A DNA stretch of 64,000 bases from Maritalea myrionectae DSM 19524 (GTDB lineage Bacteria > Pseudomonadota > Alphaproteobacteria > Rhizobiales > Devosiaceae), in contig NZ_AUHV01000002.1 in the NCBI RefSeq assembly GCF_000423365.1, positions 496,001 to 560,000 on the forward strand, written 5' to 3'. This document shows, in pieces, positions 26,499-35,211 of the stretch. Every line of letters begins with the position of its first letter. The stretch's first letter is position 1. Under the pieces are notes generated by a model. That model saw only the letters and a list, made by a program, of their open reading frames with translations, made no database searches and was not told the DNA's origin. Made by a program: the position numbers and the translations under genes.

Positions 26499-29102
26499 AT
26501 GGCTCCGCCCCAAAAAAACTTGGCTTCTAAACAACCGACAATCGCAGAGTTGTTGGCAAATGGGGCCAATCACCATAAAAAGGGAGAGTTGCAGAAGGCG
26601 GAAGCCCACTATGCAACAATATTAAAAATTGAGCCCGGCCATGGTGATGCCAATCATTTGATGGGGCTGTTGGCCAAGCAGGTGGGAAATCTTGACATGG
26701 CCAAGGAATTCTTGGCCAAAGCCGTTGAATCCAATCCTAAGCACCCGCAATATCGTACGAACCTCGCAAAATTGCTGCTGCAGCGTGGTGAAGCAGACGA
26801 AGCGTTGGACGCTATTGTTGCAACACCACCGCCCCACACAATTGAGGTGCAACTGCTGCACGGGGTCGCCCTGCAAAGCCTTGGCCAGCTTGAGAAGGCC
26901 ATCAGTCAACTTCGGACAATTTTGAAACACACTCCCAAATTCGCGCCGGCGCTGCATCATCTCGGCATCATCTTGCGGTTGCAGGGGAAGATTGAGGCGG
27001 CGATTGAATATGGACAACAGGCCATATCGCTTGCACCACAAAATGCCGAATTTCACTTTCAACTGGGCCTCACTTACGCAGAAAGTGGCACCAGAGCAGC
27101 GTCAATTTCCTGTTTTGAAAAAGCGATGAAGCTCAACCCCAACCATGCAGCAAACTGCAGCGCCTTGGGCATACAATTGCTGTTTGAAGAACGGAATGAA
27201 GAGGCATTGGCCAAGCTAGAACGGGCCGCCGAATTGGCACCAGACTCTGCGGAGTACCGCAACAATTTGGGCAATGGTTATTATGCTTTGAGAAAGCTGG
27301 ATGCCGCCAAAGATCAATTTTTGAAAGCAATTGAGCTCGACCCGAACAATGCAGGTGCGCAGAACAATCTCGGCATCCTCCTGCGTGAATTAAATTGTCC
27401 GCTGGAGGCCTTAAAGCATAATCGGCGTGCCGTTGAACTTTGCCCTGATGACGCAAATATGCACAACAGTTTGGGCAACACACACCACCAATATGGTCAG
27501 TTAATTGAAGCAAAAGCGGCGCTGGAAACCGGAATTTCTTTAGACCCAAACAACGCGGACGCACACGCTAATTTATGTGTAGTGCTGCGCAAACTTGATT
27601 TGACGGACATGGCGATAAAATCGGGGAAAAGAGCCGTAGAACTCGCCCCTAAAATGGCGCGGGCACATAATGGGTTGGGAATGGCTTTTTTGCAGCACGG
27701 CGACCTGGCCGCTGCGAAACCGGCCTTTCAAATGGCGCTGGAAATTAATCCTGAACATGCCAAGGCACACAGCAATCTGGCCAGTCTTTATAAAGATTTT
27801 TGCGATTTTGATCTGGCACATTACCATTTTGAGCAAGCGCTGGAGGCTGATCCCACGTTCAGCACTGCTTTTTCCAACATGTTGTTCACCATGAACTATG
27901 ACCCAGCCAAAACGGGCGAAGAAATTTTTGCTTGGTATCAACAATATAATGAACGTTACGCCGCACCGCTTAAAGACGAGCAAAAACCGCACACGAACGA
28001 TCGCACAATCGATAGAAAATTGCGCATTGGCTATGTCAGCTCAGCCTTCCAAAGGCACCCCGCTGCATATCATTTTCCGCCCCTTTTTGAGTTTGCCGAC
28101 AGGGACCGGTTCGAAATTTTCGCCTATGCGGATATGTCAAAAACCGATGCATATACCAAGCAGTATATGGACCACTGTGACCATTTCAGCAAAACCAACG
28201 GCATGAGCGACGAAAGTTTAGCGACACGAATTTGTGAGGACCAGATTGATATTCTGGTCGATATTTCGGGTCACGCCAAGGGCAACCGGCTGTTGACCTT
28301 TGCCCGCAAGCCAGCGCCGGTTTCCCTGCACTGGCTCGATTTTGGCTACACCACCGGCATGGATGCCATTGACTATTATCTGGGCGATGAGCATGTCACA
28401 CCAGCGCGCGACGATCATTTGTTCGGTGAACGGGAGGTTTGGCGGCTGGACGGGCCTTCGGTGGTCTATCGCCCGGGCCCCGACATGGGAGAGGTCAGCC
28501 CACTGCCCGCCAAACAGAATGGCTATGTGACCTTTTGCACCCTGTCGCGCTCAGTGCGCCTCAATGAAAAAACCATCAAGGTCTGGGCCGAAATCCTCAA
28601 ACGGATTGAAAGGTCGAAACTGCGGTTGGATAGCCGCAACTATCAAGATGAGGTGATGTGTGACCGGGTGGCTGAGCAGTTTGCCGCACACGGTGTCTAC
28701 CGTGATCGTCTGATCATGGGCTTTAACAGCCCGCCTTGGGATGTGTTGCGCGAAATTGATATTGCGCTTGATTGCTTCCCCCACAATTCGGGCACCACGC
28801 TTTTTGAGCATCTTTATATGGGCAACCCTTATGTTACGCTCTACAATAGAGCCAGCGTGGGCACATTAGGTGGCGCTATTTTGCGGCATGCAGGTTTTGG
28901 CGAGTGGGTGGCGCACACCGAAGACGAATATGTTGATATTGCGGTTGATTTGGCCAGTAATCTCGACAAGTTGGCCGACATCCGTGCCACTATGCGATCC
29001 AAAATGGAGAATGGTCCTGCCATGGATGAAAAAGCCTTTGTAACCCGTATGGAAGACGCCTACCGACAAATGTGGAAACGCTATTGTGAGACGGAAGTAT
29101 GA
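26499..29102 (+). CDS. TPR-repeat GT41 (SPINDLY/OGT-like) glycosyltransferase, copy 2
   Basis: Paralogue of the preceding gene, 867 residues, 33 bp downstream. It shares the N-terminal repeat (GDANHLMGLLAKQVG is identical) and nearly the whole C-terminal domain, while the central repeats have diverged and are longer by about one to two units. The conserved histidine is His520 in SSAFQRHPAAYH. GT41 motifs DILVDISGHAKGNRLLTFA and DIALDCFPHNSGTT match copy 1. ATG 26499 is chosen over a TTG at 26478. Its last codons overlap the cytidylyltransferase start (ATGA), tying it to CDP-sugar synthesis. Different TPR surfaces and a common catalytic domain suggest two enzymes using one donor on different proteins; this is inference. 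Confidence 0.9.
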   Translation: MAPPQKNLASKQPTIAELLANGANHHKKGELQKAEAHYATILKIEPGHGDANHLMGLLAKQVGNLDMAKEFLAKAVESNPKHPQYRTNLAKLLLQRGEADEALDAIVATPPPHTIEVQLLHGVALQSLGQLEKAISQLRTILKHTPKFAPALHHLGIILRLQGKIEAAIEYGQQAISLAPQNAEFHFQLGLTYAESGTRAASISCFEKAMKLNPNHAANCSALGIQLLFEERNEEALAKLERAAELAPDSAEYRNNLGNGYYALRKLDAAKDQFLKAIELDPNNAGAQNNLGILLRELNCPLEALKHNRRAVELCPDDANMHNSLGNTHHQYGQLIEAKAALETGISLDPNNADAHANLCVVLRKLDLTDMAIKSGKRAVELAPKMARAHNGLGMAFLQHGDLAAAKPAFQMALEINPEHAKAHSNLASLYKDFCDFDLAHYHFEQALEADPTFSTAFSNMLFTMNYDPAKTGEEIFAWYQQYNERYAAPLKDEQKPHTNDRTIDRKLRIGYVSSAFQRHPAAYHFPPLFEFADRDRFEIFAYADMSKTDAYTKQYMDHCDHFSKTNGMSDESLATRICEDQIDILVDISGHAKGNRLLTFARKPAPVSLHWLDFGYTTGMDAIDYYLGDEHVTPARDDHLFGEREVWRLDGPSVVYRPGPDMGEVSPLPAKQNGYVTFCTLSRSVRLNEKTIKVWAEILKRIERSKLRLDSRNYQDEVMCDRVAEQFAAHGVYRDRLIMGFNSPPWDVLREIDIALDCFPHNSGTTLFEHLYMGNPYVTLYNRASVGTLGGAILRHAGFGEWVAHTEDEYVDIAVDLASNLDKLADIRATMRSKMENGPAMDEKAFVTRMEDAYRQMWKRYCETEV

Positions 29103-29872
29103 AGGCTGTGATCCTGGCCGGGGGCCTCGGCACCCGCATTTCGGAAGAAACCCATCTTCGCCCCAAGCCCATGATTGAAATTGGGGGAATGCCGCTCCTA
29201 TGGCACATTTTGAAGCTTTATTCACATCACAATATCAACGAGTTTGTCGTGTGCTGCGGTTACAAGGGCTATGTGATCAAGGAATATTTCGCCAATTACT
29301 TCCTGCATAAATCGGATGTCACTTTCGATATCGGCAAAAATCAGATGCATGTGCATGAGCGCCACGCCGAGCCGTGGAAAGTGACGCTGGTTGATACAGG
29401 CGTTGATACGCTAACCGGCGGACGCCTAAAACGCATTGCTGAATATGTCAAAAATGACGACGCTTTTTGCATGACCTATGGGGATGGCGTTGCAGATGTG
29501 AATGTTTCAGAGCTTGTCAAATTTCATCGGGCCCATGGGCGCTTGGCCACTATCACCGCAGTGGCCCCGCCGGGGCGGTATGGTGCGCTTGAAACAAAGG
29601 GTGATGCCGTTACCGGTTTTAACGAGAAACCGCGCGGGGATGGCGGTGCGATTAATGGAGGGTTCTTTGTGCTATCCCCAAAATGTCTCGATCTGATCCA
29701 GGGAGACGACGTTAGTTGGGAGGAAGGGCCGCTTACAACCTTAGCAGCGGACAACCAGCTACATGCCTTTTCACACGATGGATTTTGGCAGCCAATGGAC
29801 ACGTTGCGCGATAAAAATCGTCTCGAACGAGCTTGGCAGTCAGGCGAAGCGCCATGGAAAGTGTGGGAATAG
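29099..29872 (+). CDS. rfbF: glucose-1-phosphate cytidylyltransferase
   Basis: Makes CDP-glucose from CTP and glucose-1-phosphate, the entry step to CDP-deoxysugars. The 257-residue product has the nucleotidyltransferase opening LAGGLGTRISEETHLRPKPM and the RfbF-specific features GYVIKEYFANYFLH, WKVTLVDTGVDTLTGGRL and FCMTYGDGVADV. Length equals that of characterised RfbF proteins. ATGA overlap with the second TPR-GT41 gene and 6-bp gap to the CDP-glucose dehydratase show one operon. Confidence 0.95.
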   Translation: MKAVILAGGLGTRISEETHLRPKPMIEIGGMPLLWHILKLYSHHNINEFVVCCGYKGYVIKEYFANYFLHKSDVTFDIGKNQMHVHERHAEPWKVTLVDTGVDTLTGGRLKRIAEYVKNDDAFCMTYGDGVADVNVSELVKFHRAHGRLATITAVAPPGRYGALETKGDAVTGFNEKPRGDGGAINGGFFVLSPKCLDLIQGDDVSWEEGPLTTLAADNQLHAFSHDGFWQPMDTLRDKNRLERAWQSGEAPWKVWE

Positions 29873-29878
29873 GCTGAA

Positions 29879-30940
29879 ATGGACCGGCCACAGCTCGACC
29901 CAACATTTTGGGCAGGAAAAAAGGTTTTGGTCACGGGCCACACAGGCTTTAAGGGCGCGTGGCTTTGCCATTGGCTTTTGCGGCTCGGCGCACACGTTAC
30001 AGGTTTCGCTTTGGCGCCTAACACATCGCCAAATCTTTTTGATTTGCTCGATCTGGACTCGCGTATGGACAGCACATTTGGTGACCTACGCAACTACGAG
30101 GTCGTTCAAAAGACATTGCATGCAGCGCAACCAGAGATCGTTCTGCACCTTGCGGCGCAAGCCTTGGTGCGCGCCTCTTACGATGATCCGTTGACCACAT
30201 TCGAAAGCAATGTGATGGGGACAGTGCACTTGCTGGAAGCAATCCGCTCAGCCCACGCGCTTAAGGTTTGCCTCGTAGCGACAACGGACAAAGTTTACCG
30301 CAATTTGGAACAAGGCGTACCGTTTTGCGAAGACGACCCGCTCGGAGGGCATGATCCATACAGCGCCAGCAAGGCGGCCACGGAAATTGTCATTTCCTCC
30401 TATCGACATAGCCTTTTCAAGGATGCCTCACCAAAGCTTTTGAGCGCACGGGCAGGCAATGCAATTGGCGGAGGCGATTGGTCAGCCGATCGGATCATTC
30501 CCGATGCCATCCGCGCTTGGTCAAACAAGCAAACCTTAAACGTGCGTCGACCAAATGCGTTGCGCCCATGGCAACATGTTTTGGAGCCTTTGTTCAGCTA
30601 TCTCATTCTTTGCCAATCGGCACATGAGACCCACTACGCAAACTACAATATCGGCCCCGCCACCGACGATAAAATGAGCGTTGGAGAGTTGATCCAACAA
30701 GCTCAAACCTGTTTTGGTCGCGGCGAATTTGAATTCGGCACCGGGGACAAGGGACCGCACGAGGCCGGACTGCTGCAACTGGATGCAAGTCGTATCAAGA
30801 ATGAATTGGGCATTGCGCCAGCGTGGTCGAGCAAAGAAGCATTGAAACGGACAATGGCGTGGTACAAAAACCAAGATGGTGGAGCCAACGCCCAGGAGCT
30901 TTGTGACCGCGATATTGAGGCATTTGAGGCCACCACATGA
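29879..30940 (+). CDS. rfbG: CDP-glucose 4,6-dehydratase
   Basis: NAD-dependent extended SDR of 353 residues converting CDP-glucose to CDP-4-keto-6-deoxyglucose. Motifs: VLVTGHTGFKGAWLCHWL (NAD binding), VATTDKVYRN with the TDK catalytic Thr-Asp pair, and DPYSASKAATE with catalytic Tyr and Lys. The downstream DWSADRIIPDAIRAW and RPNALRPWQHVLEP are typical of RfbG. It overlaps the epimerase gene by 4 bp. The 4-keto product is the branch point for the methyltransferase and aminotransferase that follow. Confidence 0.95.
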   Translation: MDRPQLDPTFWAGKKVLVTGHTGFKGAWLCHWLLRLGAHVTGFALAPNTSPNLFDLLDLDSRMDSTFGDLRNYEVVQKTLHAAQPEIVLHLAAQALVRASYDDPLTTFESNVMGTVHLLEAIRSAHALKVCLVATTDKVYRNLEQGVPFCEDDPLGGHDPYSASKAATEIVISSYRHSLFKDASPKLLSARAGNAIGGGDWSADRIIPDAIRAWSNKQTLNVRRPNALRPWQHVLEPLFSYLILCQSAHETHYANYNIGPATDDKMSVGELIQQAQTCFGRGEFEFGTGDKGPHEAGLLQLDASRIKNELGIAPAWSSKEALKRTMAWYKNQDGGANAQELCDRDIEAFEATT

Positions 30941-31494
30941 AATTTGATATAACGCCAACAGCAATCGATGGTGTCTTCATTCTCCAACGTCAGCAAGTCG
31001 GCGACAAGCGTGGCCATTTTTCGCGGTTATTCTGCGCAGAACAATTTCGAGAACTGGGATGGGATACACCAGTTGCTCAGACAAACCTGTCGCATAATAA
31101 CGGAGAAGGTACCCTTCGTGGCTTGCATCTGCAGTTGCGACCGCATACGGAAATGAAATTTGTGCAAGTGTTGACGGGCGAAGTGCTTGATGTCGCAGTA
31201 GATATGCGACGCGCATCGGCAACATTTGGTCAACATGTGGCAGTTGAATTAAGTGACAGCAATCGTTATGGCCTGCTTATTCCTAACGGTTGCGCCCACG
31301 GTTTTCAGGTACTCAGTGCCCAGGCGACATTGCTTTATCACCACTCAAGCGCCTACCACCCAGAATCAGAAACTGGCGTGCGCTTTGATGATCAAACCTT
31401 GGCCATCAACTGGCCGCTGCCGCCTCAAAACCTATCTGATCGCGATCAGGCATTGCCGTCATTTCTCAGCTTTGGCGAAGGTGTGGCGTTATGA
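30937..31494 (+). CDS. dTDP-4-dehydrorhamnose 3,5-epimerase-like protein (RfbC family)
   Basis: A 185-residue cupin of the RmlC/RfbC type. Motifs TNLSHNNGEGTLRGLHLQ (with the catalytic histidine after RGL) and DVAVDMRRASATFGQHVAVE match the family; FQVLSAQATLLYHHSSAYHPE covers the second active-site strand. In this CDP-sugar setting it probably epimerises C3 and/or C5 of CDP-4-keto-6-deoxyglucose, alone or before C-methylation. No rmlA, rmlB or rmlD is present, so a dTDP-rhamnose role is unlikely. ATGA overlaps on both sides. Confidence 0.88.
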   Translation: MKFDITPTAIDGVFILQRQQVGDKRGHFSRLFCAEQFRELGWDTPVAQTNLSHNNGEGTLRGLHLQLRPHTEMKFVQVLTGEVLDVAVDMRRASATFGQHVAVELSDSNRYGLLIPNGCAHGFQVLSAQATLLYHHSSAYHPESETGVRFDDQTLAINWPLPPQNLSDRDQALPSFLSFGEGVAL

Positions 31495-32717
31495 GATGTC
31501 GTCATTGCAACGCTGAGCTCAATCACGACCTAATCGACCTGGGCGAAATGCCGCCTTCGAATGCCTACCTCATCGAAGCGGAATTGACCAAAACTGAGCC
31601 TACCTACCCGCTTAAGGTAAAGGTTTGCGATAACTGCTTTTTGGTGCAGACCGAAGACTTCGCCCGGGCTGACGAATTATTCACTGCAGACTATGCCTAC
31701 TTTTCCTCGACCTCACAAAGCTGGCTGGCGCATGCCCGTCGCTTTGCAGATTCTGCGATCGAACGCTTTCAGCTCTCCAAGGAAAGCTTGGTGATCGAGC
31801 TCGCGTCAAATGACGGCTATTTACTGAAGAACTTTGTCGCTGCCGAGATACCCTGTCTGGGGGTTGAGCCAACCAATGCCACGGCAGATGCGGCAGAAGG
31901 ATTGGGTATCCCCCAATGGCGTGATTTTTTTAGCCGCAGGGCAAGCGAAAAGATCATGGCGCAATATGGCCAGGCTGATCTGATTATTGGCAACAATGTT
32001 CTCGCGCATGTGCCTGACATTAATGACTTTGTGTCTGGCGCGGCCAGTTTGCTGAAATCAACCGGCACGATCAGCTTTGAGTTTCCGCACCTTTTGAATC
32101 TTCTGCGCCATTGCCAATTCGATACGATCTATCATGAGCACTTTTCTTATTTGTCGATGATTGCGTTACAACGGATTGCGCAGGCAGCACAGCTGAAAAT
32201 CATTGATGTGATGCAATTGCCCACCCATGGCGGCAGCTTGCGGGTTTATCTGGCGCATCATGATGATCCGCGCGCACCGAGTGCAAATGTGGATGCGGTC
32301 CTGCGCGAAGAATTTGATTTCGGCATAGCCGACATCACAACATATGAGGCGCTTCAACAAGAAGCAGAACGGATCAAAGCGGAACTTGTCGACTTTTTAG
32401 CAAGCGCCCGCGCGGATGGGAAAAAGGTGCTCGGCTATGGCGCGGCCGCAAAGGGCAACACGCTGCTGAACTTTGCAGGTGTCACGCCAGATTTATTGCC
32501 GATGATCGCCGATGCCGCCCCGTCGAAACAAGGCAAATATATGCCCGGAAGCCATATCCCTATTGTGACGCCAGATCAGCTGGTGCATGCTGAACCCGAC
32601 GACGTATTGATCCTACCTTGGAATATCGGGCCCGAAATAATGGCGAGTATTTCGCCGCGTTTTTCTTCCAAACCAAGGTTTGTTTGGGCCATCCCCACAC
32701 TAACCATAGAAGAATAG
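31491..32717 (+). CDS. sugar C-methyltransferase (class I SAM-dependent)
   Basis: A 408-residue NDP-hexose C-methyltransferase of the TylC3 type. Domain order: an N-terminal zinc-binding region with Cys pairs in MRCRHC and CDNCFLVQ, a SAM-binding domain with VIELASNDGYLLKNF (about residue 100) and IIGNNVLAHVPDINDF, then the C-terminal domain with LGYGAAAKGNTLLNFAG. Family members add a methyl group to a carbon beside the keto group of an NDP-4-keto-6-deoxysugar, often C3. With the CDP-4-keto sugar made by the two preceding genes, the expected product is a CDP-3-C-methyl-4-keto-6-deoxyhexose; the position is inference. Confidence 0.88.
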   Translation: MRCRHCNAELNHDLIDLGEMPPSNAYLIEAELTKTEPTYPLKVKVCDNCFLVQTEDFARADELFTADYAYFSSTSQSWLAHARRFADSAIERFQLSKESLVIELASNDGYLLKNFVAAEIPCLGVEPTNATADAAEGLGIPQWRDFFSRRASEKIMAQYGQADLIIGNNVLAHVPDINDFVSGAASLLKSTGTISFEFPHLLNLLRHCQFDTIYHEHFSYLSMIALQRIAQAAQLKIIDVMQLPTHGGSLRVYLAHHDDPRAPSANVDAVLREEFDFGIADITTYEALQQEAERIKAELVDFLASARADGKKVLGYGAAAKGNTLLNFAGVTPDLLPMIADAAPSKQGKYMPGSHIPIVTPDQLVHAEPDDVLILPWNIGPEIMASISPRFSSKPRFVWAIPTLTIEE

Positions 32718-32777
32718 TGATTTTGCGTTAAACTTGGTGCGAATCGAACATCCGTTCCACCATTTTTGAGGCATATC

Positions 32778-33926
32778 ATGTCAGATATACCCGTCTTTAA
32801 GCCATTGATTACTCAGGATGAAATTAGCGCTGCCGTCGAATCTTTGGAGATGGGCTGGCTCGGCATGGGCAGCTATGTCGCCGAATTTGAGGCCAAGATT
32901 GCTGAGGTCATTCAAGCGCCTGACCGTCACGTCTCTGCGGTGAGTACCGGCACAGCCGCACTGCATGTTGCGCTTCTGGTGGCTGGTGTTGAACCGGGTG
33001 ATGAGGTCATCGTTTCCGCGTTCAATTGCTCTGCGGACTATCAGGCCATCAGCTGGGTTGGCGCAGATATCGTATTTTGCGATTGTGATGATGACACGTT
33101 GGAAATGGATATGGACAAAGCGGAGACGCTGGTGTCAAACAAAACCAAAGCCATCATCATCATGGATTATGACTGCATCATTTCGGACTATGACCGGGTT
33201 GATGCCTTTGCAAAAAAGCATGATTTGCGCGTCATCCATGATGCCTGTCACTCCTTTGGCTCTTCTTTTAAAGGCAAGCCTGTAGGCTCTTATTCTGACA
33301 TTTGCGTGTTCAGCTTTGATCCGGTGAAAACAATCACCTGCCTTGATGGCGGCGCTGTTGTTGTACGCACTGAAGAAGAGCAGAAATATGTGCGCGAGCT
33401 GCGGCTTTTGGGGATGCAGCAGCCTTCGGAAGTGATGTATCAGAACAAGCGCGCTTGGACATTTGATGTGGAACGCGTGGGCTTTCGCTATCACATGCTC
33501 AATCTTCACGCCGCCATCGGGGTACGGCAAATCGAAAAGTTGGAGCAAATCCGTAGCACGCGCGTCGCCGCATCGCGCCGCTATTCAGAACATTTGGCGC
33601 CAATCTCAGAGGTCCGCACACCCAATTCTGAATTTAATGAGGTCAACCCCTTCCTTTATTACATCCGCGTGCCGGCCGAGGATCGTGACGATCTGCGCAC
33701 CTACTTGAAGGAAAAGGGCATTGACACCGGCATACACTGGCAGCCAGGTCATTGGTTTAGCCTATGGAAGGATTGCCGCAAAGGCGATTTGAGCGTCACC
33801 GATGCCGTGGGCAATGAAATCCTCTCGCTGCCACTTCATTCGATGATGGACCTTGCGCTGGTGGACCAGGTAAGTGACGCGATCTCACAGTTCTTCTCAA
33901 ATAAAGTGACTAGCCATGATGGTTGA
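32778..33926 (+). CDS. DegT/DnrJ/EryC1/StrS family aminotransferase
   Basis: A PLP-dependent sugar aminotransferase of 382 residues. The PLP lysine is Lys184 in FSFDPVKTITCLDGG (family consensus SFH..K....GEGG; here SFD and a CLD variant), preceded by VIHDACHSFGSSFKG with the PLP-ring Asp. STGTAALHVALL forms the phosphate-binding region. ATG 32778 has GAGG 7 bases upstream and is preferred over a TTG at 32766. The 60-bp gap before it is the largest inside the run, so a second promoter is possible. It should aminate the 4-keto sugar. Some relatives act on C3 instead. Confidence 0.9.
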   Translation: MSDIPVFKPLITQDEISAAVESLEMGWLGMGSYVAEFEAKIAEVIQAPDRHVSAVSTGTAALHVALLVAGVEPGDEVIVSAFNCSADYQAISWVGADIVFCDCDDDTLEMDMDKAETLVSNKTKAIIIMDYDCIISDYDRVDAFAKKHDLRVIHDACHSFGSSFKGKPVGSYSDICVFSFDPVKTITCLDGGAVVVRTEEEQKYVRELRLLGMQQPSEVMYQNKRAWTFDVERVGFRYHMLNLHAAIGVRQIEKLEQIRSTRVAASRRYSEHLAPISEVRTPNSEFNEVNPFLYYIRVPAEDRDDLRTYLKEKGIDTGIHWQPGHWFSLWKDCRKGDLSVTDAVGNEILSLPLHSMMDLALVDQVSDAISQFFSNKVTSHDG

Positions 33927-34563
33927 TCGCAGTGAAGTATTCCAAATCATGAAGAGTGGCTTCGGCCTTTGCCTGCCGATTGACGGGCAACCCAACGCGA
34001 TCTTGCGCCCGGTCGTAACCGACAGCGACAAAATTGACCCGCAGGATGTCGACCGCCTCACCCGTTGGCGGAATGAGCACGTTATTCGCTTTTTGACTGA
34101 GTTTGATGCCACCGCCGAGCAGACAACACAATGGTTGATCAATCGTGTGGGGCCGGACAATGGCAAAATTCTATTGATGGTCGAATTTGAAGGCAAGACC
34201 GTTGGCCATACCGGACTTGGATTCGGCAATTGGTCGGCAAATTATATTGAGGCCGATGCCATTGTGCGGGGCGAAGATGCACCTCGGGGCCTCATGAAAA
34301 AGGCGTTGCAAAGCACCCTCTCTTGGGCGCGCGACTCCTTGGGTCTCGTTGACCAATGGGTTCGGGTACGTTCGGATAATCCAGCTGTGAAGTTCTATGA
34401 AGCAGTCGGCTTTCAAGAGGTAAAGCGTGTACCGTTAGACTATCGCATTGAAGGGGCAATGAAAACGTGGTTTGAGCGCACTGATCATGAGTCTGCCCTA
34501 GCCTCGCTTGTTTATATGCAGCTTGGAACGCACAATGCATCGCAGGTTGGGAGCAAGGCGTGA
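33916..34563 (+). CDS. GNAT family N-acetyltransferase
   Basis: A 215-residue acetyltransferase of the RimJ/RimL-like GNAT group. It has the early PQDVDRLTRWRNEHVIRFL segment, KILLMVEFEGKTVGHTGLGF, the acetyl-CoA loop region RGEDAPRGLMKKALQ and the late VRVRSDNPAVKFYEAVGF. It overlaps the aminotransferase by 11 bp and the next gene by 4 bp. In this position it most probably N-acetylates the amino sugar, as in other nucleotide-amino-sugar pathways. Two adjacent ATG codons (33916, 33919) are both possible starts. Confidence 0.85.
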   Translation: MMVDRSEVFQIMKSGFGLCLPIDGQPNAILRPVVTDSDKIDPQDVDRLTRWRNEHVIRFLTEFDATAEQTTQWLINRVGPDNGKILLMVEFEGKTVGHTGLGFGNWSANYIEADAIVRGEDAPRGLMKKALQSTLSWARDSLGLVDQWVRVRSDNPAVKFYEAVGFQEVKRVPLDYRIEGAMKTWFERTDHESALASLVYMQLGTHNASQVGSKA

Positions 34564-35204
34564 CCCCTGCCGCACTCGCCAGATATGTCGCGCAACAACT
34601 TGCCAACTTGCTGCCGGACACTGACATTGACGCTGTTGAGGCAGAAATCTCGCGCCACCTACCAAACACGCTGGATCGTCTCCATTATTTAATCAAGCAT
34701 GTAAAAATGTGGACGCCGGGCAAATTCGACCATTTGCATTCGACGCAATATTGCACCTTTCTCTATCTGCTCAGCAACGAGATCTTCACCCAGACCGGTG
34801 AGCGAGAACTACCCACACGCATTTTTCTGCTGAATAAGGCGATGAACGCGATTGATCTTTTTTATGAAATCGATCTGCCGCCAGTATTTTTCATCGGACA
34901 TTCCGCCGGGATCGTGTTAGCCAAAGCGACATATGGCAATTATCTCGTGCTCTATCAAAACTCAACGGTTGGAAAGAACCACGGCAAGGCTCCTAAAATT
35001 GGTGACGGCGTAATTGTTTATCCCAATAGCGCGATCATTGGTGATACAGAAATCGGCGATCATTGCGTTTTGGGCCAAGGCACCAGCGTGATTAACCAAA
35101 TTGTGCCAAGCAATCAGTTTGTCTTTAATGGCACAGGCTCCTCACCGTTGCTAAAACCAACACCCCAAGACCAATTGCCGTTGGAAGAATATTTCCGCGT
35201 TTAA
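34560..35204 (+). CDS. left-handed beta-helix acyltransferase (serine acetyltransferase-like)
   Basis: A 214-residue protein with an N-terminal helical domain (about 1-100) and a C-terminal hexapeptide-repeat helix (FIGHSAGIVLAKATYG, then IGDGVIVYPNSAIIGDTEIGDHC). The catalytic-type His lies in GHSAG and another in GKNHGKAP. The layout resembles serine acetyltransferase, but the cluster context suggests O- or N-acylation of the sugar or of a formyl/acyl donor. GTG start overlaps the GNAT stop (GTGA). It carries a second acyl-transfer activity next to a GNAT, so the sugar may bear two acyl groups or the two act at different steps. Confidence 0.8.
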   Translation: MTPAALARYVAQQLANLLPDTDIDAVEAEISRHLPNTLDRLHYLIKHVKMWTPGKFDHLHSTQYCTFLYLLSNEIFTQTGERELPTRIFLLNKAMNAIDLFYEIDLPPVFFIGHSAGIVLAKATYGNYLVLYQNSTVGKNHGKAPKIGDGVIVYPNSAIIGDTEIGDHCVLGQGTSVINQIVPSNQFVFNGTGSSPLLKPTPQDQLPLEEYFRV

Positions 35205-35211
35205 AAGGAAC

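Noticed and set aside
24030-29102. Repeats inside the two TPR genes as a CRISPR or satellite array
   Set aside because: The 102-bp periodicity comes from 34-residue TPR units with in-frame coding and variable sequence.
24030-29102. Recent gene conversion between the two glycosyltransferases
   Set aside because: The protein match in the C-terminal halves is close but many synonymous positions differ, so the similarity reflects selection on an older duplication.
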